The notes beneath the pieces are model-generated. The model did not search any database and was not told the DNA's origin. It was given only the letters and a program-made list of their open reading frames with translations. A stretch of 59,691 nucleotides of DNA from contig NW_027018194.1 in the NCBI RefSeq assembly GCF_032854445.1, positions 1 through 59,691 on the forward strand. The letters are read 5' to 3'. How positions within the stretch are numbered: position 1 is the stretch's first letter; each line of letters starts with the position of its first letter. The stretch is from Liolophura sinensis. Lineage: Eukaryota; Mollusca; Polyplacophora; Chitonida; Chitonidae. This document shows, in pieces, positions 1-11,700 of the stretch. A program made the translations under genes and the position numbers.

Positions 1-2733
1 TAGTAATGACCAGTCGCGATTGTACAGAGTACAGTTTAGCCGATTTCAATTAACAAAAACACGAAGCAAAAATGCAAAAGTGGAAAAACTGTTCCAGTGC
101 TACTAGTAAGAGGCTAATCCGACGTATTTTGTGACGAGAAATCGAATGGTGCAACCGCGTTGCTCTCCGACCAATATTTTTGGCTGTAGCGACAGATCAA
201 TGATCATTGATGTCATAATAACGTGCCCAGCAACGGCTCTTACTCCATGGAAACCAGGGAAATTTGCAATTTTTTAACAGCTGCCGATGCCTGGCCCAAT
301 TCCACATCTTTTGGCACCTTATAAATGTGGGTCAGTGTTTAGTTGTACTTTTTACAGCAGGACTGTATCAAGTACCTTGTGTTTTTTATGTACAAATGGT
401 GTGGTTTTTCTACACGTAGATAAAGACATTGAGATTGTCTTGCACTTAGACGTAAGACAATTGCTGGGTGAGTGAAATGGGCTTAGCCGAAAGATTTGAC
501 GTCTTCTGGGCTACCGAAGGGCACATAACTTATAGTCAAAAGTTGAATATAGTAATGACCAGTCGCGATTGTACAGAGTACAGTGTAGCCGATTTCAATT
601 AACAAAAAGAAAAAATGCAAAGTGGAAAAACTGTTCCAGTGCTGCTGGTAAGAGGCTAATCCGACGTATTTTGTGACGAGAAATCGAAATGTGCAAACTG
701 CGTTTCTCTCCGACCAATACTTTTGGCTGTAGCGACAGTTGAATGATCATTTATGTCATAATCACGTGCCCAGCAACGGCTCTTACTCCATGGAAACCAG
801 GGAAATTTGCAATTTTTCAACAGCTGCCAATGCCTGGCTCAATTCTGCATCTTTTGGCACCTTACTGAAGTGGGTCAGTGTTCAGTTGTACTTTTTACAG
901 CAGACTGTATCAAGTACCTTGTGTTTTTCACGTACAAATGGTGTGGTTTTTCTACACGTAGATAAAGACATTAAGATTGTCTTGCACTTAGAAGTAGGCA
1001 ATTGCTGGGTGAGTTAAATGGGCTTTGCCGAAAGATTTGACGTCTTCTGGGCTACCGAAGGGCACATAACTTATAGTCAAAGTTGAATATAGTAATGACA
1101 GTCGCGATTGTACAGAGTACAGTGTAGCCGATTTCAATTAACAAAAAGACCAGGTAAAAATGCAAAAGTGGAAAAACTGTTCCAGTGCTGCTGGTAAGAG
1201 GCTAATCCGACGTATTTGTGACGACAATTCGAATGGTGCAATCCGCGTTGCTCTCCGACCAATACTTTTGCTGTAGTGACAATTGAATGATCATTTATGT
1301 CATAATCACGTGCCCAGCAACGGCTCTTTACTCCATGGAAACCAGGGAAATTTGCAATTTTTCAACAGCTGCCGATGCCTGGCTCAAATCCGCATCTTTT
1401 GGCACCTTACTGAAGTGGGTCAGTGTTCAGTTGTACTTTTTACAGCAGACTGTATCAAGTACCTTGTGGTTTTCACGTACAAATGGTGTGGTTTTTCTAC
1501 ACGTAGATAAAGACATTGAGATTGTCTTGCACTTAGAAGTAAGGCAATTGCTGGGTGAGTTAAATGGGCTTGGCCCAAAGATTTGACGTCTTCTGGGCTA
1601 CCGAAGGGCACATAACTTATAGTCAAAAGTTGAATATAGTAATGACCAGTCGCGATTGTACAGAGTACAGTTTAGCGATTTCAATTAACAAAAACACGAA
1701 GCAAAAATGCAAAAGAGAGAAAAACTGTTCCAGTGCTACTAGTAAGAGGCTAATCCGACGTATTTGTGACGAGAAATCGAATGGTGCAAACCGCGTTGCT
1801 CTCCGACCAATTTTTTTGGCTGTAGCGACAGATCAATGATCATTGATGTCATAATAACGTGCCCAGCAACGGCTCTTACTCCATGGAAACCAGGGAAATT
1901 TGCAATTTTTTAACAGCTGCCGATGCCTGGCCCAATTCCACATCTTTTGGCACCTTATGAATGTGGGTCAGTGTTTAGTTGTACTTTTTACAGCAGACTG
2001 TATCAAGTACCTTGTGTTTTTTATGTACAAATGGTGTGGTTTTTCTACACGTAGATAAAGACATTGAGATTGTCTTGCACTTAGAAGTAAGGCAATTGCT
2101 GGGTGAGTTAAATGGGCTTGGCCCAAAGATTTGACGTCTTCTGGGCTACCGAAGGGCACATAACTTATAGTCAAAAGTTGAATATAGTAATGACCAGTCG
2201 CAATTGTACAGAGTGCAGTGTAGCCGGTTTTAATTAACAAAAAGACCAGGCAAAAATGCAAAAGTGGACAATCTGTTCCAGTGCTGCTGGTAAGAGGCTA
2301 ATCCGACGTATTTTGTGACGACAAATCGAATGGTGCAAACCGCGTTGCTCTCCGACCAATACTTTTGCCTGTAGCGACAATTGAATGATCATTTATGTCA
2401 TAATCACGTGCCCAGCAACGGCTCTTACTCCATGGAAACCAGGGAAATTTGCAATTTTTCAACAGCTGCCGATGCCTGCCTCAATTCCGCATCTTTTGGC
2501 ACCTTATTCATGTGGGTCAGTGTTTAGTTGTACTTTTTACAGCAGACTGTATCAAGTACCTTGTGTTTTTCACGTACAAATGGTGTGGTTTTTCTACACG
2601 TAGATAAAGACATTGAGATTGTCTTGCACTTAGAAGTAAGGCAATTGCTGGGTGAGTTAAATGGGCTGAGCCGAAAGATTTGACGTCTTCTGGGCTACCG
2701 AAGGGCACATAACTTATAGTCAAAAGTTGAATA
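1..2733. repeat. HOR segment P-F-K-P-I (5 monomers)
   Basis: Monomers start at 1 (P), 550 (F), 1090 (K), 1637 (P) and 2185 (I). The order F-K-P-I matches the four-monomer HOR found twice at 18107-22503, and P-F-K recurs at 7123-8770 and 17558-19204. The second monomer is only 540 bp because of a deletion in the A-rich segment near 607 plus other single-base losses. Several one-base indels mark this part as lower accuracy or truly diverged. Confidence 0.85.
196..211. repeat. 16-bp perfect palindrome, first of 26 copies
   Basis: ATCAATGATCATTGAT equals its own reverse complement. It occurs at 196, 1832, 2930, 7320, 8967, 10066, 13359, 14458, 17754, 19401, 21602, 23249, 27641, 39727, 46324, 47973, 49621, 50719, 51268, 51817, 52366, 53464, 56210, 56759, 58406 and 58957 (start positions), always about 195-197 bp into a P-like monomer. 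Other types keep only the inner AATGATCATT or, in N, a broken AATGATAATT. In the P/S hybrids at 31296, 34040 and 43376 one base change breaks it (ATAAATGATCATTGAT). A bound dimeric protein or a cruciform would be possible roles; neither is shown. Confidence 0.95.
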
Positions 2734-5700
2734 TAGTAATGACCAGTCGCGATTGTACAGAGTACAGTTTAGCCGATTCCAATTAACAAAAACACGAAGC
2801 AAAAATGCAAAAGTGGAAAAACTGTTCCAGTGCTACTAGTAAGAGGCTAATCCGAAGTATTTTGTGACGAGAAATCGAATGGTGCAATCCGCGTTGCTCT
2901 CCGACCAATACTTTTGGCTGTAGCGACAGATCAATGATCATTGATGTCATAATCACGTGCCCAGCAACGGCTCTTACTCCATGGAAACCAGGGATATTTG
3001 CAATTTTTTAACAGCTGCCGATGCCTGGCCCAATTCCGCATCTTTTGGCACCTTATAAATGTGGGTCAGTGTTTAGTTGTACTTTTTACAGCAGACTGTA
3101 TCAAGTATCTTGTGTTTTTTTATGTACAAATGGTGTGGTTTTTCTACACGTAGATAAAGACATTGAGATTGTCTTGGACTTAGAAGTAAGACAATTGCTG
3201 GGTGAGTTAAATGGGCTTAGCCCAAAGATTTGACGTCTTCTGGGCTACCGAAGGGCACATAACTTATAGTCAAAAGTTGAATATAGTAATGACCAGTCGC
3301 GATTGTACAGAGTACAGTTTAGCCGATTTCAATTAACAAAAAGACCAGGTAAAAATGCAAAAGTGGAAAAAACTGTTCCAGTGCTGCTGGTAAGAGGCTA
3401 ATCCGACGTATTTTGTGACGAGAAATCGAATGGTGCAAACCGCGTTGCTCTCCGACCAATACTTTTGCCTGTAGTGACAATTGAATGATCATTTATGTCA
3501 TAATCACGTGCCCAGCAACGGCTCTTACTCCATGGAAACCAGGGATATTTGCAATTATTTTACAGCTGCCAATGCCTGGCCCAATTCCACATCTTTTGGC
3601 ACCTTATTCATGTGGGTCAGAGTTTAGTTGTACTTTTTACAGCAGACTGTATCAAGTACCTTGTGTTTTTTATGTACAAATGGTGTGGTTTTTTCTACAC
3701 GTAGATAAAGACATTGAGATTGTCTTGGACTTAGAAGTAAGACAATTGCTGGGTGAGTTGAATGGGCTTAGCCGATAGATTTGACGTCTTCTGAGCTACC
3801 GAAGGGCACATAACTTATAGTCAAAAGTTGAATATAGTAATGACCAGTCGCGAATGTACAGAGTACAGTGTAGCCGATTTCAATTAACAAAAAGACCAGG
3901 TAAAACTGCAAAAGTGGAAAAACTGTTCCAGTGCTGCTGGTAAGAGGCTAATCCGACGTATTTTGTGACGAGAAATCGAATGGTGCAAACCGCGTTGCTC
4001 TCCGACCAATACTTTTGGCTGTAGTGACAATTGAATGATAATTTATGTCATAATCACGTGTCCAGCAACGGCTCTTACTCCATGGAAACCAGGGAAATTT
4101 GCAATTTTTCAACAGCTGCCGATGCCTGGCTCAATTCCTCATCTTTTGGCACCTTACTGAAGTGGGTCAGTGTTCAGTTGTACTTTTTACAGCAGACTGT
4201 ATCAAGTACCTTGTGTTTTTCACGTACAAATGGTGTGGTTTTTCTACACGTAGATAAAGACATTGAGATTGTCTTGCACTTAGAAGTAAGGCAATTGCTG
4301 GGTGAGTTAAATGGGCTTGGCCCAAAGATTTGACGTCTTCTGGGCTACCGAAGGGCACATAACTTATAGTCAAAAGTTGAATATAGTAATGACCAGTCGC
4401 GATTGTACAGAGTACAGTGTAGCCGATTTCAATTAACAAAAAGACCAGGTAAAAATGCAAAAGTGGAAAAACTGTTCCAGTGCTGCTGGTAAGAGGCTAA
4501 TCCGACGTATTTTGTGACGAGAAATCGAATGGTGCAAACCGCGTTGCTCTCCGACCAATACTTTTGGCTGTAGTGACAATTGAATGATCATTTATGTCAT
4601 ATTCACGTGCCTAGCAACGGCTCTTACTCCATGGAAACCAGGGAAATTTGCAATTTTTCAACAGCTGCCGATGCCTGGCTCAATTCCGCATCTTTTGGCA
4701 CCTTACTTAAGTGGGTCAGTGTTCAGTTGTACTTTTTACAGCAGACTGTATCAAGTACCTTGTGGTTTTCACGTACAAATGGTGTGGTTTTTTCTACACG
4801 TAGATAAAGACATTGAGATTGTCTTGCACTTAGAAGTAAGACAATTGCTGGGTGAGTTAAATGGGCTTAGCCAAAGATTTGACGTCTTCTGGGCTACCGA
4901 AGGGCACATAACTTATAGTCAAAAGTTGAATATAGTAATGACCAGTCGCGATTGTACAGAGTACAGTTTAGCCGATTTCAATTAACAAAAAGACCAGGTA
5001 AAAATGCAAAAGTGGAAAAACTGTTCCAGTGCTGCTGGTAAGAAGCTAATCCGACGTATTTTGTGACGAGAAATCGAATGGTGCAAACCGCGTTGCTCTC
5101 CGACCAATACTTTTGCCTGTAGTGACAATTGAATGATCATTTATGTCATAATCACGTGCCCAGCAACGGCTCTTACTCCATGGAAACCAGGGAAATTTGC
5201 AATTTTTCAACAGCTGCCGATGCCTGGCTCAATTCCTCATCTTTTGGCACCTTACTGAAGTGGGTCAGTGTTCAGTTGTACTTTTTACAGCAGACTGTAT
5301 CAAGTACCTTGTGGTTTTCACGTAAAAATGGTGTGGTTTTTCTACACGTAGATAAAGACATTGAGATTGTCTTGCACTTAGAAGTAAGGCAATTGCTGGG
5401 TGAGTTAAATGGCTTGGCCCAAAGATTTGACGTCTTCTGGGCTACCGAAGGGCACATAACTTATAGTCAAAAGTTGAATATAGTAATGACCAGTCGCGAT
5501 TGTACAGGGTGCAGTGTAGCCGGTTTTAATTAACAAAAAGACCAGGCAAAAATGCAAAAGTGGACAATCTGTTCCAGTGCTGCTGGTAAGAGGCTAATCC
5601 GACGTATTTTGTGACGACAAATCGAATGGTGCAAACCGCGTTGCTCTCCGACCAATACTTTTGCTGTAGCGACAATTGAATGATCATTTATGTCATAATC

Positions 5701-7122
5701 ACGTGCCCAGCAACGGCTCTTACTCCATGGAAACCAGGGAAATTTGCAATTTTTCAACAGCTGCCGATGCCTGGCTCAATTCCGCATCTTTTGGCACCTT
5801 ATTCATAGTGGGTCAGTGTTTAGTTGTACTTTTTACAGCAGACTGTATCAAGTACCTTGTGTTTTTTATGTACAAATGGTGTGGTTTTTCTACACGTAGA
5901 TAAAGACATTGAGATTCTTTGCACTTAGAAGTAAAGGCAATTGCTGGTGAGTTAAATGGGCTTGGCCCAAAGATTTGACGTCTTCTGGGCTACCGAAGGG
6001 CACATAACTTATAGTCAAAAGTTGAATATAGTAATGACCAGTCGCGATTGTACAGAGTGCAGTGTAGCCGGTTTTAATTAACAAAAAGACAGGCAAAAAA
6101 TGCAAAAGTGGACAATCTGTTCCAGTGCTGCTGGTAAGAGGCTAATCCGACGTATTTTGTGACGACAAATCGAATGGTGCAAACCGCGTTGCTCTCCGAC
6201 CAATACTTTTGCCTGTAGCGACAATTGAATGATCATTTATGTCATAATCACGTGCCCAGCAACGGCTCTTACTCCATGGAAACCAGGGAAATTTGCAATT
6301 TTTCAACAGCTGCCGATGCCTGCCTCAATTCCGCATCTTTTGGCACCTTATTCATGTGGGTCAGTGTTTAGTTGTACTTTTTACAGCAGACTGTATCAAG
6401 TACCTTGTGTTTTTCACGTACAAATGGTGTGGTTTTTCTACACGTAGATAAAGACATTGAGATTGTTATGCACTTAGAAGTAAGGCAATTGCTGGGTGAG
6501 TTAAATGGGCTGAGCCGAAAGATTTGACGTCTCTGAGCTACCGAAGGGCACATAACTTATAGTCAAAAGTTGAATATAGTAATGACCAGTCGCGAATGTA
6601 CAGAGTACAGTGTAGCCGATTTCAATTAACAAAAAGACCAGGCAAAAATGCAAAAGTGGAAAAACTGTTCCAGTGCTGCTGGTAAAAGGCTAATCGACGT
6701 ATTTTGTGACGAGAAATCGAATGGTGCAAACTGCGTTGCTCTCCGACCAATACTTTTGGCTGTAGCGACAGTTGAATGATCATTTATGTCATAATCACGT
6801 GCCCAGCAACGGCTCTTACTCCATGGAAACCAGGGAAATTTGCAATTTTTCAACAGCTGCCGATGCTGGCTCAATTCTGCATCTTTTGGCACCTTACTGA
6901 AGTGGGTCAGTGTTCAGTTGTACTTTTTACAGCAGACTGTATCAAGTACCTTGTGTTTTTTATGTACAAATGGTGTGGTTTTTCTACACGTAGATAAAGA
7001 CATTGAGATTGTCTTGCACTTAGAAGTAAGGCAATTGCTGGGTGAGTTAAATGGGCTTGGCCCAAAGATTTGACGTCTTCTGGCTACCGAAGGGCACATA
7101 ACTTATAGTCAAAAGTTGAATA
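2734..7122. repeat. 8-monomer HOR P-S-N-H-R-I'-I-F (4389 bp)
   Basis: Monomers start at 2734 (P), 3284 (S), 3835 (N), 4384 (H), 4933 (R), 5481 (I' hybrid), 6029 (I) and 6577 (F-like). The order and private variants match the block at 23053-27444. Both have CCGAAGTATTTTG and CAAGTATCTTG in P, and TAAAACTGC and CACGTGTCC in N. The two are therefore copies of one ancestral unit now about 20.3 kb apart. Many one-base indels break frames that stay open in the later copy. Confidence 0.85.
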
Positions 7123-8274
7123 TAGTAATGACCAGTCCGCGATTGTACAGAGTACAGTTTAGCCGATTTCAATTAACAAAAACACGAAGCAAAAATGCAA
7201 AAGTGGAAAAACTGTTCCAGTGCTACTAGTAAGAGGCTAATCCGACGTATTTTGTGACGAGAAATCGAATGGTGCAAACCGCGTTGCTCTCCGACCAATA
7301 TTTTTGGCTGTAGCGACAGATCAATGATCATTGATGTCATAATAACGTGCCCAGCAACGGCTCTTACTCCATGGAAACCAGGGAAATTTGCAATTTTTCA
7401 ACAGCTGCCGATGCCTGGCCCAATTCCACATCTTTTGGCACCTTATAAATGTGGGTCAGTGTTTAGTTGTACTTTTTACAGCAGACTGTATCAAGTACCT
7501 TGTGTTTTTTATGTACAAATGGTGTGGTTTTTCTACACGTAGATAAAGACATTGAGATTGTCTTGCACTTAGACGTAAGACAATTGCTGGGTGAGTTAAA
7601 TGGGCTTAGCCGAAAGATTTGACGTCTTCTGGGCTACCGAAGGGCACATAACTTATAGTCAAAAGTTGAATATAGTAATGACCAGTCGCGATTGTACAGA
7701 GTACAGTGTAGCCGATTTCAATTAACAAAAAGACCAGGCAAAAATGCAAAAGTGGAAAAACTGTTCCAGTGCTGCTGGTAAGAGGCTAATCCGACGTATT
7801 TTGTGACGAGAAATCGAATGGTGCAAACTGCGTTTCTCTCCGACCAATACTTTTGGCTGTAGCGACAGTTGAATGATCATTTATGTCATAATCACGTGCC
7901 CAGCAACGGCTCTTACTCCATGGAAACCAGGGAAATTTGCAATTTTTCAACAGCTGCCGATGCCTGGCTCAATTCTGCATCTTTTGGCACCTTACTGAAG
8001 TGGGTCAGTGTTCAGTTGTACTTTTTACAGCAGACTGTATCAAGTACCTTGTGTTTTTCACGTACAAATGGTGTGGTTTTTCTACACGTAGATAAAGACA
8101 TTAAGATTGTCTTGCACTTAGAAGTAAGGCAATTGCTGGGTGAGTTAAATGGGCTTTGCCGAAAGATTTGACGTCTTCTGGGCTACCGAAGGGCACATAA
8201 CTTATAGTCAAAAGTTGAATATAGTAATGACCAGTCGCGATTGTACAGGGTACAGTGTAGCCGATTTCAATTAA

Positions 8275-8309
8275 CAAAAAGACCAGGTAAAAATGCAAAA
8301 GTGGAAAAA
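8275..8309. other. Phased A-tract segment (reference copy)
   Basis: Four runs of four or five A (in ACAAAAAG, GTAAAAATG, GCAAAAG and GGAAAAAC) have centres about 13, 7.5 and 8.5 bp apart, close to one helical turn on average. This predicts a modest intrinsic bend, which is common in satellite DNA and can help position nucleosomes. The first tract is the most variable: CACGAAG, GACGAAG, GAGACCAGG and CCAGATA forms all occur. Confidence 0.5.
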
Positions 8310-8502
8310 CTGTTCCAGTGCTGCTGGTAAGAGGCTAATCCGACGTATTTTGTGACGACAATTCGAATGGTGCAATCCGCGTTGCTCTCCGACCAATACT
8401 TTTGGCTGTAGTGACAATTGAATGATCATTTATGTCATAATCACGTGCCCAGCAACGGCTCTTACTCCATGGAAACCAGGGAAATTTGCAATTTTTCAAC
8501 AG

Positions 8503-8688
8503 CTGCCGATGCCTGGCTCAAATCCGCATCTTTTGGCACCTTACTGAAGTGGGTCAGTGTTCAGTTGTACTTTTTACAGCAGACTGTATCAAGTACCTTG
8601 TGGTTTTCACGTACAAATGGTGTGGTTTTTCTACACGTAGATAAAGACATTGAGATTGTCTTGCACTTAGAAGTAAGGCAATTGCTGG
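8503..8688 (+). other. Exon-like segment bounded by splice-like signals (reference copy)
   Basis: The segment follows TTTTTCAACAG (acceptor-like, with a pyrimidine run) and ends before GTGAGT (donor-like). It is 186 nt, or 62 codons, and open in one frame here and in the F, N, H, R and V types; a splice-like boundary falls in the same codon phase at both ends. P, S and I types have an in-frame stop (TAA in TTATAA, or CAG changed to TAG in GTTTAGTTG). There is no in-frame ATG upstream, and the signals are short, so this is a speculative reading. Confidence 0.2.
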
Positions 8689-8730
8689 GTGAGTTAAATG
8701 GGCTTGGCCCAAAGATTTGACGTCTTCTGG

Positions 8731-8789
8731 GCTACCGAAGGGCACATAACTTATAGTCAAAAGTTGAATATAGTAATGACCAGTCGCGA
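8731..8789. repeat. Nearly invariant 59-bp block across the monomer boundary (reference copy)
   Basis: From GCTACCGAAGG to CAGTCGCGA this segment is almost unchanged in all monomer types. The rare exceptions I noted outside the indel patches are GAATGGCAC near 25770, AAAGTTAAATATAG in the P/S hybrids, and TAGTATTGACCC at 37334 and 47227. The flanks, by contrast, carry many type-defining variants. Such a block could be a protein-binding site under constraint or simply a cold spot; the sequence cannot decide. Confidence 0.65.
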
Positions 8790-11700
8790 TTGTACAGAGT
8801 ACAGTTTAGCCGATTTCAATTAACAAAAACACGAAGAAAAAATGCAAAAGAGGAAAAACTGTTCCAGTGCTACTAGTAAGAGGCTAATCCGACGTATTTT
8901 GTGACGAGAAATCGAATGGTGCAAACCGCGTTGCTCTCCGACCAATTTTTTTGGCTGTAGCGACAGATCAATGATCATTGATGTCATAATAACGTGCCCA
9001 GCAACGGCTCTTACTCCATGGAAACCAGGGAAATTTGCAATTTTTTAACAGCTGCCGATGCCTGGCCCAATTCCACATCGTTTGGCACCTTATGAATGTG
9101 GGTCAGTGTTTAGTTGTACTTTTTACAGCAGACTGTATCAAGTACCTTGTGTTTTTTATGTACAAATGGTGTGGTTTTTCTACACGTAGATAAAGACATT
9201 GAGATTGTCTTGCACTTAGAAGTAAGACAATTGCTGGGTGAGTTAAATGGGCTTAGCCCAAAGATTTGACGTCTTCTGGGCTACCGAAGGGCACATAACT
9301 TATAGTCAAAAGTTGAATATAGTAATGACCAGTCGCGATTGTACAGAGTACAGTGTGGCCGATTTCAATTAACAAAAAGACCAGGCAAAAATGCAAAAGT
9401 GGAAAAACTGTTCCAGTGCTGCTGGTAAGAGGCTAATCCGACGTATTTTGTGACGAGAAATCGAATGGTGCAAACTGCGTTTCTCTCCGACCAATACTTT
9501 TGGCTGTAGCGACAGTTGAATGATCATTTATGTCATAATCACGTGCCCAGCAACGGCTCTTACTCCATGGAAACCAGGGAAATTTGCAATTTTTCAACAG
9601 CTGCCGATGCCTGGCTCAATTCTGCATCTTTTGGCACCTTACTGAAGTGGGTCAGTGTTCAGTTGTACTTTTTACAGCAGACTGTATCAAGTACCTTGTG
9701 TTTTTCACGTACAAATGGTGTGGTTTTTCTACACGTAGATAAAGACATTAAGATTGTCTTGCACTTAGAAGTAAGGCAATTGCTGGGTGAGTTAAATGGG
9801 CTTTGCCGAAAGATTTGACGTCTTCTGGGCTACCGAAGGGCACATAACTTATAGTCAAAAGTTGAATATAGTAATGACCAGTCGCGATTGTACAGAGTAC
9901 AGTGTAGCCGATTCCAATTAACAAAAACACGAAGCAAAAATGCAAAAGTGGAAAAACTGTTCCAGTGCTGCTAGTAAGAGGCTAATCCGACGTATTTTGT
10001 GACGAGAAAATCGAATGGTGCAATCCGCGTTGCTCTCCGACCAATACTTTTGGCTGTAGCGACAGATCAATGATCATTGATGTCATAATCACGTGCCCAG
10101 CAACGGCTCTTACTCCATGGAAACCAGGGATATTTGCAATTTTTTAACAGCTGCCGATGCCTGGCCCAATTCCGCATCTTTTGGCACCTTATAAATGTGG
10201 GTCAGTGTTTAGTTGTACTTTTTACAGCAGACTGTATCAAGTACCTTGTGTTTTTTATGTACAAATGGTGTGGTTTTTCTACACGTAGATAAAGACATTG
10301 AGATTGTCTTGGACTTAGAGGTAAGACAATTGCTGGGTGAGTTAAATGGGCTTAGCCCAAAGATTTGACGTCTTCTGGGCTACCGAAGGGCACATAACTT
10401 ATAGTCAAAAGTTGAATATAGTAATGACCAGTCGCGATTGTACAGAGTACAGTTTAGCCGATTTCAATTAACAAAAAGACCAGGTAAAAATGCAAAAGTG
10501 GAAAAACTGTTCCAGTGCTGCTGGTAAGAGGCTAATCCGACGTATTTTGTGACGAGAAATCGAATGGTGCAAACCGCGTTGCTCTCCGACCAATACTTTT
10601 GCCTGTAGTGACAATTGAATGATCATTTATGTCATAATCACGTGCCCAGCAACGGCTCTTACTCCATGGAAACCAGGGATATTTGCAATTATTTAACAGC
10701 TGCCAATGCCTGGCCCAATTCCACATCTTTTGGCACCTTATTCATGTGGGTCAGAGTTTAGTTGTACTTTTCACAGCAGACTGTATCAAGTACCTTGTGT
10801 TTTTTATGTACAAATGGTGTGGTTTTTCTACACGTAGATAAAGACATTGAGATTGTCTTGGACTTAGAAGTAAGACAATTGCTGGGTGAGTTGAATGGGC
10901 TTAGCCGATAGATTTGACGTCTTCTGAGCTACCGAAGGGCACATAACTTATAGTCAAAAGTTGAATATAGTAATGACCAGTCGCGAATGTACAGAGTACA
11001 GTGTAGCCGATTTCAATTAACAAAAAGACCAGGTAAAAATGCAAAAGTGGAAAAACTGTTCCAGTGCTGCTGGTAAGAGGCTAATCCGACGTATTTTGTG
11101 ACGAGAAATCGAATGGTGCAAACCGCGTTGCTCTCCGACCAATACTTTTGCCTGTAGTGACAATTGAATGATAATTTATGTCATAATCACGTGCCCAGCA
11201 ACGGCTCTTACTCCATGGAAACCAGGGAAATTTGCAATTTTTCAACAGCTGCCGATGCCTGGCTCAATTCCTCATCTTTTGGCACCTTACTGAAGTGGGT
11301 CAGTGTTCAGTTGTACTTTTTACAGCAGACTGTATCAAGTACCTTGTGTTTTTCACGTACAAATGGTGTGGTTTTTCTACACGTAGATAAAGACATTGAG
11401 ATTGTCTTGCACTTAGAAGTAAGGCAATTGCTGGGTGAGTTAAATGGGCTTGGCCCAAAGATTTGACGTCTTCTGGGCTACCGAAGGGCACATAACTTAT
11501 AGTCAAAAGTTGAATATAGTAATGATCAGTCGCGATTGTACAGAGTACAGTGTAGCCGATTTCAATTAACAAAAAAACCAGGTAAAAATGCAAAAGTGGA
11601 AAAACTGTTCCAGTGCTGCTGGTAAGAGGCTAATCCGACGTATTTTGTGACGAGAAATCGAATGGTGCAAACCGCGTTGCTCTCCGACCAATACTTTTGG

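Larger units (their letters stand above)
7123..8770. repeat. HOR segment P-F-K (3 monomers)
   Basis: Monomers start at 7123 (P), 7673 (F) and 8222 (K). The P unit has the CAATATTTTTGG and ATAATAACG variants also found in the monomers at 1 and 17558, so the P-F-K trio at 1, 7123 and 17558 shares descent. From about 7.7 kb on, lengths settle to 549 bp. Confidence 0.82.
8222..8770. repeat. Reference monomer (type K, 549 bp) with internal map
   Basis: This intact unit serves as a map for the others. It carries TCGCGA at 8235-8240, a run of A-tracts at 8275-8309, a splice-donor-like GTAAGAG at 8327-8333, the 10-bp palindrome AATGATCATT at 8421-8430, an E-box CACGTG at 8442-8447, CCATGG at 8467-8472, an acceptor-like TTTTTCAACAG at 8492-8502 overlapping CAGCTG at 8500-8505, a second acceptor-like ACTTTTTACAG at 8569-8579, a donor-like GTGAGT at 8689-8694, and GACGTC at 8719-8724. 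A hand count gives 234 G+C in the 550 bases from 8221. I found no convincing internal sub-repeat, so 549 bp appears to be the basic unit. Confidence 0.9.

Noticed and set aside
4584-4985. Longest frames in the window (133-134 codons at 4584 and 5129)
   Set aside because: They exceed the usual 100 codons only because single-base deletions in the indel-rich patch fuse two frames.
8361-8374. tRNA B-box-like word ATTCGAATGG (possible SINE or tRNA origin)
   Set aside because: It fits the B-box consensus poorly, occurs only in the GACGACAATTCG variants, and has no A-box at the proper distance or poly(A)/poly(T) tail.
8465-8483. CENP-B-box-like match around CTCCATGGAAACCAGGGA
   Set aside because: It shares TGGAAAC and GGGA with the CENP-B box but lacks the required TTCG core and the exact spacing to CGGG. 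I saw no better match on either strand.
8418-8720. Recurrent plus-strand frame of 100 codons in F, K, N, H, R and V units
   Set aside because: It opens at TTG, directly after an in-frame TGA, with the first ATG 17 codons later. It is broken by stops in P, S and I types. Variation between copies includes many replacement changes, and I recognise no domain. It is best explained as chance openness copied by the repeat.
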